Assembly (NCBI GenBank): GCA_021819585.1
Contig: JAKAQS010000003.1
Coordinates: 1 to 48,684 of the forward strand
Origin: Acidobacteriota bacterium
GTDB lineage: Bacteria > Acidobacteriota > Terriglobia > Terriglobales > Acidobacteriaceae
DNA length: 48,684 bases
Direction of reading: 5' to 3'
Shown: positions 29,001 through 37,903 of the stretch, piece after piece
Layout: each line of letters opens with the position of its first letter
How positions within the stretch are numbered: position 1 is the first letter of the stretch
Translations under genes and position numbers: made by a program
The notes under the pieces: model-generated
Databases searched by the model: none
Told to the model about the DNA's origin: nothing
What the model saw: the letters and a program-made list of their open reading frames with translations, nothing else

Positions 29001-29582
29001 CAGACCGAGGCTCTGGTGGCCATCGACATCAACACCGGCAAATATGTGGGCAAGACGGCTCGGCTGGAGGACACGATCGTCAAGACCAACCTGGATGCCA
29101 TTCCCGAGATTGTGCGTCAGATCCGCCTGCGCGACCTGGGTGGGATCATCATTATCGACTTCATCGATATGGATGAGCGCAAGAACCGGAATCGTGTGAT
29201 GGCCGCGCTGGAGGAGGAGCTCAAAAAGGATCGCGCACCCTCCAAGGTGCTGCAGTTCAATGACTTTGGACTGGTGGCGATTACGCGCAAGCGGGTCAAG
29301 CAGTCCCTCGAACGGACCCTCTCCACCACCTGCAGCGTCTGTGCGGGCACGGGCATGGTCAAGTCCCCCGTGACCGTGTGCAATGACATCTACATCGAGA
29401 TGCGGAAGATGCACAAACTGATCGACAAGGGAGACATCATGCTGCGCGTCCATCCCGAGACGGTCAAGCAGCTCAAGAGCGGCGGAGGAAAGTGGCTCCA
29501 GGAGATGGAAGAGATGTCGGGAAAGACCATCCTGGTGAAGAGCGATCCGAGCCTGCATCCCGAGCAGTTCGATATCCACTGA
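26016..29582 (+). CDS. rng: RNase E/G-family endoribonuclease with a giant insertion in the S1 domain
   Basis: The 1188-residue endoribonuclease matures rRNA and degrades mRNA. The N-terminus matches RNase G/E (SSTPHETRLAIVEKEELTEI, then GSIYKGRVTRVLPGMQSSFVDIG of the S1 domain). From about residue 85 to 787 the S1 domain is interrupted by low-complexity sequence: Arg/Gly blocks (RRWRGRRGRRRGRS near 180, GGRRGRRDGRRGGRDR near 750), long acidic runs, and two copies of LPGESLS. S1 resumes at LPAISDLLKPGQEVLVQIAK. The catalytic part follows: VAIDINTGKYVG and GGIIIIDFIDMD hold the metal-binding aspartates, and CSVCAGTG is the zinc-link pair. The rng/rne choice is arbitrary; the core is RNase G-length, with the disordered region inside rather than C-terminal. 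A Shine-Dalgarno (GAGGAG) lies 9 nt upstream. Confidence 0.93.
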   Translation: MSKEIYISSTPHETRLAIVEKEELTEIYYERENEYTLAGSIYKGRVTRVLPGMQSSFVDIGLERDAFLYITDFMEETDEAADFDAASGGEGRRARGDGSTAEGRGRARRDRDRDRERSGRESTSETRAGGRSAGSDANTEEYESVGSRSDEAAQGLEGEQPGEGLSQEPGVAGGEVGRRWRGRRGRRRGRSAAGEAQTGGPAPEDAGEEFDEVSAPQQESLEHSLYEARHSALRDDSDRDRAGRDAGGRDRGGRFERPDAARDRFAARGARHASAQEQRLDQQAVSHGGAQAEPFILPGESLSKYRRAEQKDAGAESAHEPASAARSADNRTQTKPSTQVEMLPGWDGGQVLPGESLSRLRDGQGAPGEERERDWGYAGREARPEGRGGRGLDRRRARDERHGRNSRDEGGRGYRAELRPMDPAEAVLPPVSSGHDVTESEYEPLSAGQTDLAPLEGLDTAAAHEAEFEEAISELHDAELLEAEDLPDPEFHETTMEYEPEENAAVSFRMDPSAAREFRHGGSVAEPQELVSPAPEGDAAAGLEVAAGQPPAERIAAQPPARQTSDGLPVPSTPEAASETSVSSLAAHSSAVPLEGDFAPGDGHLEEELLDEEDLELGSLRAGALEDESDEEVLENAADLGSMLRDMTIDDITGQGSRGLDEDEEGAFDDGDDFEEDEMESTLDDDGEEGGVSGSEISEVEEEEFAEISSYDENGTPEMPVSEEENLPAADGAEGAGEDQNGGGREGGRRGRRDGRRGGRDRVGRDRRGAPRLGGRERGGRASVQATNLPAISDLLKPGQEVLVQIAKEPIAKKGARITSHIALPGRFLVFMPTVNHTGVSRKIESDSERRRLKEILLSERGDAGGGFIVRTAAAGAGEEELRSDLRFLLNLWADIKARSESSKSPALIYHDLNLIERILRDQVTDNFSAIWVDTETEYERVLRFLQRFQPSLIRRVKLYTKETPLFEQFGITEEINAALRSKVWLKSGGSIVINQTEALVAIDINTGKYVGKTARLEDTIVKTNLDAIPEIVRQIRLRDLGGIIIIDFIDMDERKNRNRVMAALEEELKKDRAPSKVLQFNDFGLVAITRKRVKQSLERTLSTTCSVCAGTGMVKSPVTVCNDIYIEMRKMHKLIDKGDIMLRVHPETVKQLKSGGGKWLQEMEEMSGKTILVKSDPSLHPEQFDIH

Positions 29583-29651
29583 GGGCAGAGCATGGCTTCG
29601 ATCGGGGGTCCGCCTTGAAGGCGTGGACCACGGAGCGGCAATGAGCCAAGG

Positions 29652-29696
29652 CAGGAAGCAAGAGCGGCGACCCTCGGTCGCCGCTCTTGCTTCCTG
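29652..29696. terminator. Perfect 21-bp hairpin between convergent RNase E/G and trxB
   Basis: CAGGAAGCAAGAGCGGCGACC (29652-29672) and its exact reverse complement (29676-29696) are separated by only CTC. It lies in the 151-bp gap between two converging genes and is symmetrical, so it could stop or protect both transcripts. No U-tract follows on either strand, so a role as a 3' stability or decay hairpin is as likely as termination. Confidence 0.6.
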
Positions 29697-29733
29697 GTGC
29701 TTGTTCCAACCTTTTCGATCTCGCGCCGCGCAC

Positions 29734-30690
29734 CTATCTTCCCATCTCTTCCAGGTATCGTTCCACTTCGAGGGCGGCCATGCAGCCGGTTCCGGCGGCG
29801 GTGATCGCCTGGCGGTAGCGGCGGTCCTGAACATCCCCGCAGGCATAGACGCCGGCGATGCGCTCGCCCTGGAACGTGACGAAGACGTTGTCCTGGGTCT
29901 GGATGTAACCGTCCGCATCCAGATCCAATTGGCCATGGAAGGCGCGGGCGTTGGGCGTATGGCCGATGCCCAAAAACATGAAGCTCACCGGCAGCGTCCA
30001 GCGCTCACCGGTCTTCTTGTTCAAGAGATGGATGCCCTTCAGCTCCTTTTCCTCAACTCCCAGACACTCTTCGACAACGGTATTGCGAAGAAGTTCGATT
30101 CGGGGGTGAGCCGTAGCTCTTTCCAGCATGATGCGGGAGGCGCGGAAGTGATCGCTGCGATTGATCAGCGTCACTTTGGTGGCAAAGCGGGTGAGGAAGA
30201 GCGCCTCTTCCATCGCGCTGTCTCCACCGCCAATGACGGCGATCTCCTTGCCGCTGGCGAAGAACCCATCGCAGGTCGCGCAGGAGCTTACGCCGAAGCC
30301 GATCAGCGCCTGCTCGGAGGGAAGCCCCAGCCAGCGCGCGGAGGCTCCCGAGGCGATGATGAGAGAGCGGGTGTGAATGGTCTCTTTGCCGATGCCCAAA
30401 CTGAAGGGCCGGGTGGCGAGATCCACCCGGGTGACATGAGCCATGCGCAGCTCAGCGCCGAAGCGAACCGCCTGCTTTTTCATGTTCTCGATCAGCTCGG
30501 GGCCCTGGATTCCCTCCGGCCAGCCAGGGAAGTTTTCCACTAGCGTGGTGATGGCGAGCTGCCCGCCTGGCTCGTGACCCTCCAGAACCAGGGGCTTCAG
30601 GTTGGATCTTGCGGCGTAGATGGCTGCGGTGAGCCCGGAGCAGCCTGAGCCCAGAATGACGGTATCGCGAAGTTCGTTCGGAGTGGACAT
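29734..30690 (-). CDS. trxB: Thioredoxin reductase
   Basis: The 318-residue flavoenzyme passes electrons from NADPH to thioredoxin. It has the FAD dinucleotide fold near the N-terminus (VILGSGCSGLTAAIYAARSN), the redox-active CATC disulfide in SSCATCDGFF (around residue 135), the NADPH fold AVIGGGDSAMEEALFLT, and the C-terminal FAD motif ACGDVQDRRYRQAITAAGTG. Size and domain order fit the low-molecular-weight bacterial TrxB. The ATG at 30690 has no clear Shine-Dalgarno. About 97 bp upstream is a 15-bp motif that recurs before the aldo/keto reductase gene. It converges on the RNase gene. Confidence 0.95.
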   Translation of the reverse strand: MSTPNELRDTVILGSGCSGLTAAIYAARSNLKPLVLEGHEPGGQLAITTLVENFPGWPEGIQGPELIENMKKQAVRFGAELRMAHVTRVDLATRPFSLGIGKETIHTRSLIIASGASARWLGLPSEQALIGFGVSSCATCDGFFASGKEIAVIGGGDSAMEEALFLTRFATKVTLINRSDHFRASRIMLERATAHPRIELLRNTVVEECLGVEEKELKGIHLLNKKTGERWTLPVSFMFLGIGHTPNARAFHGQLDLDADGYIQTQDNVFVTFQGERIAGVYACGDVQDRRYRQAITAAGTGCMAALEVERYLEEMGR

Positions 30691-31017
30691 GCAGATTTGA
30701 TTTTATCGCTTCGCAATCGGTTCCAGATTCAAGCCGAAGCGTGGCGCGGGGCCGGCAGACGGCGAATGGGCGGCCGGTGAAGCAGCTTCAGTGTAGGTGT
30801 ACCCAATGCCTGGACCGCTATGGGCGTTTTCCCCAACGAAAACGCCTCTGCAAGCCCTTTTGGGGATGCCCGTCAACGCTGAACGCTCTATAGAGGCCGG
30901 ATCCGCAGGAGCATCTCCGGCAGAGCCATCACCCCACGCGCCGCCGCTTGCTTTGGCGAAGGATCGAAACGAGCTACCCAGGCAATGCTCCAGGCCGTGG
31001 TCCAGAGGACAACGGCC
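30691..31017. other. 327-bp region upstream of trxB
   Basis: No gene seen. It contains the motif TTCAGTGTAGGTGTA (30787-30801) and a 9-bp hairpin GGCGTTTTC/GAAAACGCC (30823-30831/30838-30846). The trxB promoter (minus strand) should be here, and the MFS transporter gene ends at the right border, so the hairpin may also mark the 3' end of that transcript. Confidence 0.45.
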
Positions 31018-32373
31018 TTAGACGGGCTCTACGGGAAGAAGGACGTTGGAGGCTCCCTGGCGGCGGATATTGGCAATGCCGTAGGCTGCAATGTAGACAT
31101 AGCACAGGCCCGGAAGGATAAAGGCGTGGTGCAGGCCGATGATATCGGCCAGCTTGCCTGTGGCCTCCGGGATCACAGCCCCGCCCACTATCGCTGCGAT
31201 CAGCAGGCTGGAGCCTTTGCTGGTCAGCGGGCCAAGATCCTGAATGCCCAGGGCGAAGATCGACGGAAACATAACGGAGTTCAAAAGGCCGACCAGGAGC
31301 AGAGCATACATGGCCAGGTGGCCGTGGCTGAGCAGAGCCAGGATGACCAGGATAAACGCTACGACCGCATTAAAGACGAGCAGCTTGCCGGTCTTGAGCC
31401 GTTGCAGGATGCCGGAGCCGATGAATCGCCCGACCATGGCGCCGCCCCAGTAGACCATCAGGTATTCGGCCGCGCGGGACTGACTCATGCCGGCAATGTC
31501 GCGCAAGCCCATGAAGTTCACCAGAAGACCTCCGATGGTCACCTCGGCGCCGACGTAGGTGAAGATGCCCACGGCTCCAAACAGCAGCCACGGATGCCGC
31601 CATATGGAGTCAGGCTTGCTCAGGGCCTCGGCGAAGGCTCCCGGGCGGAAGTCCTGGGTTCGCTCAGCCGAGGAGTTGCGCGGATGAAGATGGACGCTGG
31701 CCAGGATGATCGCCAGCAGCGCCAGGAGCACGGCCATGGCAGAGTAGGGAAGGATGACGGTGTGGGCCTGGAGCTCGCGGTATGCCTGCAGCTTGGCTTG
31801 GCTAAGTGAAGCCATGGCTGCCGGAGAGAGCGCCGGGGCGCCGCGCAGGATCAGTACGCTACCGATGAAGGGCGCAATGAAGGTGCCGAACGAGTTGAAT
31901 CCCTGCGCCAGGTTCAGGCGGCTGGAGGCCGTCGCTTCAGGACCAATCACGGCCACATAGGGATTGGCCGCAACCTGAACGACGGTCATTCCAGCGGCCA
32001 GCACGATCATGGCGGCCAGAAAGACGCTGTATACGGCAAGTTTCGCAGCCGGGATGAATCCCGCGGATCCAACCGCCATCACCAGCAGACCAATCACCAT
32101 GGTCTTCTTGTACCCGAACTTCTCTACCATGGCGCCGCTGGGATAGCTGAAGACGAAGTAGGCGGTGAAGAAGGCGAACTGCACCTGCATGGCCTCCGCA
32201 TAGCTCAGATTGAAGATGCTCTTCAGGTGCGGAGTGACAATGTCTTTGAGGCAGGTAAGAAGACCCACCATGAAAAACAGGATCGTGGTGAGGGTCATCG
32301 CGCGAGTGTCTGTTTTGAACTCCAGATCATCCGTGTAGCCGGGAGAACTGATATTGCGGATGGGAACGGCCAA
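31018..32373 (-). CDS. MFS sugar permease, fucose/glucose-galactose (FucP/GluP) type
   Basis: The 451-residue inner-membrane protein has about 12 hydrophobic helices and the features of the FHS subfamily of sugar/proton symporters: ILFFMVGLLTCLKDIVTPHLKSIFNLSYAEAMQVQFAFFTAYF in helices 1-2, FSYPSGAMVEKFGYKKTMVIGL with the loop motif, GMTVVQVAANPYVAVIGPE, SRLNLAQGFNSFGTFIAP, and MFPSIFALGIQDLGPLTSKGSSLL. It probably imports a neutral hexose or disaccharide; the sugar is not determinable. The start is TTG at 32373, set by AAAGGAG 8 nt upstream; no ATG is close by. It lies downstream of the GH31 gene on the same strand (265-bp gap), so it may take up the GH31 product. Confidence 0.9.
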   Translation of the reverse strand: MAVPIRNISSPGYTDDLEFKTDTRAMTLTTILFFMVGLLTCLKDIVTPHLKSIFNLSYAEAMQVQFAFFTAYFVFSYPSGAMVEKFGYKKTMVIGLLVMAVGSAGFIPAAKLAVYSVFLAAMIVLAAGMTVVQVAANPYVAVIGPEATASSRLNLAQGFNSFGTFIAPFIGSVLILRGAPALSPAAMASLSQAKLQAYRELQAHTVILPYSAMAVLLALLAIILASVHLHPRNSSAERTQDFRPGAFAEALSKPDSIWRHPWLLFGAVGIFTYVGAEVTIGGLLVNFMGLRDIAGMSQSRAAEYLMVYWGGAMVGRFIGSGILQRLKTGKLLVFNAVVAFILVILALLSHGHLAMYALLLVGLLNSVMFPSIFALGIQDLGPLTSKGSSLLIAAIVGGAVIPEATGKLADIIGLHHAFILPGLCYVYIAAYGIANIRRQGASNVLLPVEPV

Positions 32374-32638
32374 GAGAAGGACTCCTTTATTCGGGACGCC
32401 AAGGTCACGGGAGAAGGTCAGCTTCCATCAGAGTAAATGCTTTGGGGCTGCTGTGGTTCGCGCCGCGCGAGAGGCCGACAAATTAATGTTGGCGTCTCGC
32501 CCTCCTGGCTCGTTCCCCGGTTCCTAAGGTCAGATCCCAAACTCCAAGCTCCCCGCAGGCTTGCCGGCTGGGCGCAAGCAAAACGCTGCACGCCCACGGC
32601 AAGGAACCCATCCCCGTGATCCATGCTTCCGCTTGCTC

Positions 32639-35185
32639 CTACTCCAGAATGATGCTTTGGGCCGCTCCCCTATCCGCGACCGTGACGGCGTAGCCCAGCC
32701 GGGTGCGCTCCAGTGCGGTGGTGTGGCCGCCAAATTCGGCCCGAGACTGGGCGGGGTTAAAGCCGATGGCTTCAATGCGGAAATGCGTCCACCAGGGTCG
32801 ATAGTGGCCCTTTCGCGCTGGGATGTGAACCGTCAGGGCTCCATTCGGGGCAACGCTACAGGTGATGTGCAGGCGGAGGTAGGCGCCGTGACGGAAGTCG
32901 AAGGTGGTTCCATCGTCGCTGTAGAGATCCCCCTGGCAAGCGGCCGCGGAGGCGTCCCCAGCTTCAGGAGCGTATACCCGCAGAGTGAGCGGTCCATCTG
33001 GCTTATCCTTTGTGGACTGCACCAGCGGCTGCATGGGAACGATCGCTCCGGCGCGGACGTAGATGGGCAGATCGCCCAGTCCCGGATCCACCATGAGCGG
33101 AGCCAGTCTGGGCTCGCCCTTGGCTGTTGGGTTGCGCAGTTCCAGATCCTGGCTGCCCAGGGGTTCGCGTCGGTCCAGACGGGCGCCCGTCCAGTAGTCA
33201 TACCAGACGCCGGGGGGAAGGTGAACCTCGTAGGGAGCCACATCATCCGGCAGTGGGGATGCCGCCACCAGAATCGACGGGCCAAAGAAGAACTCGCCCG
33301 GCGCATCGTCATCCAGGGGGTGGTTGTCTGCCGTGGCGTGCGGGTACTCAAGGAACAACGGCCGGATGATCGGAATGCCCGTGCGCGAGGTCTCCTCCGC
33401 AGCTGTGTAAAGGTAGGACATCAGGCGATAACGCTGGTCGATATACCGTCGCCGGATCGCCTCCTGTGCCGGGCCATCCACCCATGGTTCGTGGCCCCGG
33501 GTGCCCTTGGCTGCGTGGTCCCGGTCGATGGGTTGAAAGGCGGCCAGCATCAGCCATTTGGTCAGCAGATCCGGGGAAGGGGATCCGCCGAAGCCGCCCA
33601 CGTCCGCGCCCGAGAGCGAGAACCCGCTTAAGCCCAGGTTGAGCAACTGTGGCGTGGTCATGCGCAGGTGGTTCCAGGTGGAGAGGTTGTCCCCCGTCCA
33701 GGTGGCGGCGTAGCGCTGGCCTCCGGCGTAGGTGGCGCGGGTGAGCACAAAGGGGCGCAAGTTGGGGCGCAGTGCCAGAAGGCCTTCTTCACTGGCCCGC
33801 GAGTTCTCCATCCCGTAGACGTTGTGGATCTCCAGATGAGTTGCGGTGCGTTTGGAGAAGCCCTCCTCGGGATCGTCGATGCGGTGAACGACATCATCCG
33901 GCATGGTCTTGCTCGGATAGGTGAAGACCGCCGGCTCATTCATGTCATCCCAGAAGCCGGCCACGCCGTCGTCCACGAACTGCTTGTAGAGTGAGCCAAA
34001 CCACCTGCGGGTACACTGCTGGGTGAAGTCAGGAAAGAGCGAGGGGCCGGGCCAGACCGCGCCTACGTAGTTCTTGCCACCCTCCTTGACGAACTCGTCG
34101 CCGGCGATGCCACTGTCGTACGGCAGGTACCCCTGGTGGGGAGCATCGGCGATGTGCAGGTCGGCGATCACCACCGTGCGGAACTGCTCGCTGGCCAACT
34201 CCCGGACCAGGCCGGGAAAGTCAGGAAAGGTGACCGGATTCACCGTGAAGGGGCGGTATCTGTCCTGGTAATCGATGTCCAGCCAGATGCCGTCGGCCGG
34301 GATCTTGTCCCGGCGCAGCCGTGCGGCGATCGCCTCCACCTGGGAGCGGGGCGTATAGCTGTAGCGCGACTGCTGATAGCCCAGCGCCCAGAGCGGCGGC
34401 AGGGGCGCCGGTCCGGTCAGCCAAGCATAAGCCTCCACCACCTGTTTCGGTTCCGGGCCGTAGAGGACGTAGTAGTCCAGCGGTCCCGCCGGAGCCGAGA
34501 AGCTGTACTGCGATGGATCCTTGCGTCCGAAGTCAAAGAAGGTGCGGTAGGTATTGTCCAGAAGAACGCCGATGCTGCGGCCGTTGTGCATCTCCAGGAA
34601 GAAGGGGATGGACTTGTAGATGGGATCGGTGGACTCTTGCCAGCCGAAGCTGTCCGTGTTCCAAAGGGCAAAGGCTTCGCCGCTGCGATCCAGTGGTCCC
34701 GGCTTGTCGCCCAGGCCAAAGAAATGGTCGTCATCGGTTCTGGTCTTGCTCACTGTAAATCCGTGCGTCCCCCACTCCACCGGCAGTGCGTCGCTCTGCA
34801 GGACGTGACCGGCCCGGTCGGAGATCGTCAGACGCAGATCTCGGCTTACTGCGACGCACACTTCATCGGTGCAAAAACCGTCAGGCCTCGCGGTCACGGA
34901 GATGCGCGCCTTGCGGGAGGTGGGCAGAACCGCCCAGGATGCGTCCTCGGCCGGATGGCCGATGGGGTACATGCGGACCCGAAGCACATCGGCGCGCAGG
35001 GCATCGATCCGGAGGGTCACGGAGTGATTCGAGAGCTGGATGCCGGATCGCGTATGCGTTGGGGTGCGCGTAGCCTGGGCCGGCAAGAGAGTGGGTACGG
35101 AGAGGGCGCCGGCCAATGCTGCGAGTGGTAAACCCAGGCGCTGAAAAGGGGATCTGGAAGGCCAGAGAGGAACAGAGAAGCTCAT
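32639..35185 (-). CDS. Exported glycoside hydrolase family 31 (alpha-glucosidase/alpha-xylosidase type)
   Basis: The 848-residue protein has a probable signal peptide (about residues 1-37, ending ...LSVPTLLPAQA). The N-terminal GH31 beta domain (FFGLGDKPGPLDRSG), the TIM barrel with the nucleophile motif GFWDDMNEPAVF (Asp414), the acid/base in WTGDNLSTW (Asp499), and C-terminal beta domains (FGPSILVAASPLPDDV, YDYWTGAR) follow. GYQQSRYSYTPRSQVEAIA and WLDIDYQDRYRPFTVNP are also standard. It cleaves alpha-linked glucose or related residues outside the cytoplasm; the exact linkage is uncertain. The MFS permease follows on the same strand. The regulator at 35.4 kb lies just upstream, also on the minus strand. 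Confidence 0.92.
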   Translation of the reverse strand: MSFSVPLWPSRSPFQRLGLPLAALAGALSVPTLLPAQATRTPTHTRSGIQLSNHSVTLRIDALRADVLRVRMYPIGHPAEDASWAVLPTSRKARISVTARPDGFCTDEVCVAVSRDLRLTISDRAGHVLQSDALPVEWGTHGFTVSKTRTDDDHFFGLGDKPGPLDRSGEAFALWNTDSFGWQESTDPIYKSIPFFLEMHNGRSIGVLLDNTYRTFFDFGRKDPSQYSFSAPAGPLDYYVLYGPEPKQVVEAYAWLTGPAPLPPLWALGYQQSRYSYTPRSQVEAIAARLRRDKIPADGIWLDIDYQDRYRPFTVNPVTFPDFPGLVRELASEQFRTVVIADLHIADAPHQGYLPYDSGIAGDEFVKEGGKNYVGAVWPGPSLFPDFTQQCTRRWFGSLYKQFVDDGVAGFWDDMNEPAVFTYPSKTMPDDVVHRIDDPEEGFSKRTATHLEIHNVYGMENSRASEEGLLALRPNLRPFVLTRATYAGGQRYAATWTGDNLSTWNHLRMTTPQLLNLGLSGFSLSGADVGGFGGSPSPDLLTKWLMLAAFQPIDRDHAAKGTRGHEPWVDGPAQEAIRRRYIDQRYRLMSYLYTAAEETSRTGIPIIRPLFLEYPHATADNHPLDDDAPGEFFFGPSILVAASPLPDDVAPYEVHLPPGVWYDYWTGARLDRREPLGSQDLELRNPTAKGEPRLAPLMVDPGLGDLPIYVRAGAIVPMQPLVQSTKDKPDGPLTLRVYAPEAGDASAAACQGDLYSDDGTTFDFRHGAYLRLHITCSVAPNGALTVHIPARKGHYRPWWTHFRIEAIGFNPAQSRAEFGGHTTALERTRLGYAVTVADRGAAQSIILE

Positions 35186-35389
35186 GGGTCGTTAAATGCG
35201 CAGATTCGCCGCCATCTTGGCAATGCAGCGGCCATCCACCGGGACTCATTTCTATCTCAACCGCTAAAAAACTTGGAATGAATACGTTGCACGAATGGAT
35301 TAACCCGGAGCGCCGCCGTCCCGGGCGGCGGACGGGCAATCTCCGGCTCGCAAGCAGCGGCGGGGAGCCCTCCTCGCCGGCTCAAGCGC
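35186..35389. other. Region between the GH31 and winged-helix/TolB genes
   Basis: 204 bp without a gene. It holds an imperfect GC hairpin CGCCGCC/GGCGGCG (35311-35317/35324-35330) after the regulator's stop, without a U-tract. The GH31 promoter (minus strand) should lie in its left half; a TTGAGA-like -35 is visible but no matching -10. Confidence 0.35.
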
Positions 35390-37669
35390 CTAGGAGAGGT
35401 CCAGCGAGTAGAAGTTGCCGGTGAAGACCCGCGCCCGGATCAGGGGGCGGTTGTCCAGCGTGAGACCACCGAAGACGTAGTCCACGGCGTCATGCTCACG
35501 CGAGTCGGCCAGGCGGACGATCTCGTCCACGTGGCCGTCTGGAATCGAGATCCGGTCGATCGGCTGGGCGGGATCCAGTGAGGCGTGGAGGTAGAGGTAG
35601 CGGCTGTCCGGGGACCAGATAGGATCTGCGCCGGAGGACACACTCAGGGTGGTCCAGGTGTGACTGGCTACGGTGTAGAGGCGAACCTGGCGCTGATCGA
35701 GCGAGAGGGCGGCGATGAACCGGCCATCCGGCGAGCAACGCGGGCTGAATAGCCCGCTGGAGCCGGGAATCTGCTCAATCGCGCCGTTGGCTACGTTCAC
35801 CCTGTGCAAGGAGCGGTTGGAGTTGTCTTTGCCCATCGTGTCGTTGGTGCTGCCAAAGACGATGAACTTGCCGTCGGGCGTCCAGGAGGGGTCGGCCGCA
35901 TTGCCCTGTTCGTGCAGCAGCGGAACCAGGTTGCCTCCGTTGGCGCTGGTGATATAGATCTGCCAGGGCTTGCCGGCCTCGCGAGCCATCACCGCGATAC
36001 GCGAGCCGTCCGGCGACCACCGCGCCAGAAAGACCGAGAGAGTCCCCGGGGTGATCTGAATCCTTTCCGTGCCATCGGAGCGGGCACGCCATAGCTGGCC
36101 CTGGGTGTCTGTCCAGACCACCCAATGCCCGTCGCGGCTGTACTCGACACGGACGGCATCGGAGAGAAATCCCTTTACCGGGGTGAGATCGCCGCCGGAA
36201 GAGATCGACTCCAGCTCAGAGCGGGAGTCCGTGCCCATAAAGAAGATGCGGTTGCCGCTGCGAGCCGCGATGGGGCTCTCATAGTCCAGCGGACCATCGG
36301 TCAGGCGGATGGGATGAGAAGTGGATCTGCCGGCGATCTCCCAGAGATTGTTGCGGCCCCCTTTGGAGGACTGGAAGACGAAGTGGCGGCCGTCGGCCGT
36401 CCACACTCCGCAGCACTCGCCAGCCAGTTGGTTGAAACCTGCCAGGATGCGCCTGGGGGTGTGGTCGCTTGGGGTGATCTGCCACAGGGACAGCGTGTGG
36501 GTGATTGGATCCAGAATGGTGAATCGAAGCAGGCCTCCGTTGGGCATCCAGCGCAGCCAGAAGGCCCGACCTGGCAGCGATGCATAGTGGATGGGTTGCT
36601 GGCCGGAGAGGTGCGTAAGGTAGAGGTCGTTGCCGTTGGCGTAGAGGATGCCGTCCCCGTCGGGCATGAAGGTGGCGTCGTGGGCCAGGACGTCGCCGAC
36701 GCGAAGCGCGGAGCCGCCGGAGGTGGGCACTACCCATAATGGCTGCTCGGACTCTGGAGAAAGATGGTCGCGCAGAAGCAAGCGGGAACCATCCGGAGAG
36801 ATGTCGCCCAGGGCGGGGCTGGCAACCTCGGCGGGGAGGTTGACTGGCTCTACCACGCCTCCGGAGATGGAAATGGAGGAGAGAATCGAGTGGCCGCCAT
36901 CGATGGTGGCCGCGTAAAGATAGACGCCGTCGGTCGCCGATGCGGCCAGATCCTCCATACTGTCCACGCTGGGTGACAGATGTCCGTTATCGGTGATCTG
37001 GGAGATGTGCGGCGGAACTTTGATGGCGCGCGAGGAGCCGGCGTAGTAGCCCACGGCCAGCGCGGCCAGGGCGCAAAGGCCGATCGAAGTCCAGAAGATC
37101 TGGCCAGAGAACCTGGCGCGGGAAGCCGCTCCTTCAACCCGGGTCGTTGCGAAGGCGGCCGCTACGGAAGCGAATTCGGCGTTTGTGCCCGCACCGGGTG
37201 GTCCTGGATCCGCTGGATGAGCGCCACCAGAGGGTTCCGGGGCGCCTGGAGCCAGGGGGAGGGATGAAAGACCCGTGACATCGCCTGCTAATGAGGCGTG
37301 CGAGTCCTCGGCTGAGGGCTCAGAGACAGGTTCGATGACGCCGACCGGGGCGATAAAGCGATAGCCCCGGCGGGCCAGCGTCTCGATGAAGCGAGGATTA
37401 TCGGCAGAGTCGCCCAATGCCTCGCGGATCTTGTTGATCGCCGTACCCAGGGAGTGGTCAAAGTCGACCACGGTGTCCTTGCCCCACAGCCGGGTCTGTA
37501 ACTCCTCTCGGGATACAACCTGGCCCGGCTTCTCCAGAAGTGTGGCCAGGACCTTGAAGGGTTGGCCCTGAAGCTTGATGCGAAAGCCGGCCTTCCACAG
37601 CTCTCCACTTTGAAGGTCAATCTCATACAGCCCAAAGCTCAGACGCGCGTTTGTCACCTGGCCCGTCAT
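35390..37669 (-). CDS. Membrane-bound regulator: winged helix, TM segment, TolB-like beta-propeller
   Basis: The 759-residue one-component regulator resembles CadC in layout. Residues about 10-105 are an OmpR/PhoB-type DNA-binding winged helix (VLATLLEKPGQVVSREELQT, DFDHSLGTAINKIREALGD, ETLARRGYRFIAPV). A Pro/Ala-rich linker and one TM helix follow (FWTSIGLCALAALAVGYYAG, near residue 200). The rest is a TolB/WD40-like beta-propeller in the periplasm, with repeated blades (GDISPDGSRLL, WSPDGSRIAVMAR, SWTPDGKFIVFGS, CSPDGRFIAALSL, WSPDSRYLYLHAS). The propeller probably senses a periplasmic ligand or protein. It is divergent from the TonB-dependent receptor (234-bp shared region), which is its most likely target. 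Such proteins are common in acidobacteria; the signal is unknown. Confidence 0.9.
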   Translation of the reverse strand: MTGQVTNARLSFGLYEIDLQSGELWKAGFRIKLQGQPFKVLATLLEKPGQVVSREELQTRLWGKDTVVDFDHSLGTAINKIREALGDSADNPRFIETLARRGYRFIAPVGVIEPVSEPSAEDSHASLAGDVTGLSSLPLAPGAPEPSGGAHPADPGPPGAGTNAEFASVAAAFATTRVEGAASRARFSGQIFWTSIGLCALAALAVGYYAGSSRAIKVPPHISQITDNGHLSPSVDSMEDLAASATDGVYLYAATIDGGHSILSSISISGGVVEPVNLPAEVASPALGDISPDGSRLLLRDHLSPESEQPLWVVPTSGGSALRVGDVLAHDATFMPDGDGILYANGNDLYLTHLSGQQPIHYASLPGRAFWLRWMPNGGLLRFTILDPITHTLSLWQITPSDHTPRRILAGFNQLAGECCGVWTADGRHFVFQSSKGGRNNLWEIAGRSTSHPIRLTDGPLDYESPIAARSGNRIFFMGTDSRSELESISSGGDLTPVKGFLSDAVRVEYSRDGHWVVWTDTQGQLWRARSDGTERIQITPGTLSVFLARWSPDGSRIAVMAREAGKPWQIYITSANGGNLVPLLHEQGNAADPSWTPDGKFIVFGSTNDTMGKDNSNRSLHRVNVANGAIEQIPGSSGLFSPRCSPDGRFIAALSLDQRQVRLYTVASHTWTTLSVSSGADPIWSPDSRYLYLHASLDPAQPIDRISIPDGHVDEIVRLADSREHDAVDYVFGGLTLDNRPLIRARVFTGNFYSLDLS

Positions 37670-37903
37670 TTTGGATCAAAAACCTCACGTCCTAGAATGT
37701 ATCACCTCGAAGCCGGATGATGCCTTCAAGTAAAGTCATTGATCCGTAGGTGTTTAGCGAATGATGAAAAATTGAGCCACAAAGGGATCGAAGACGATTG
37801 CATTTAGGGAAGGGGTTCGACCAACGTAGGCGGCGAACCTGAAGCAGGTCCGTGGCCAACGCTGCGGCAAGCCATCTGCGAAAGGCGTTAGGGAGGCAAT
37901 CTT
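37670..37903. promoter_or_regulatory. Shared divergent promoter region of the regulator and the TonB-dependent receptor
   Basis: 234 bp between two start codons facing away from each other. A GAGG lies 12 nt before the regulator ATG and GGGAGG 7 nt before the receptor ATG. I see no strong -10/-35 pair or clean operator palindrome. The gene layout suggests local control of the receptor by the winged-helix protein. Confidence 0.45.
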
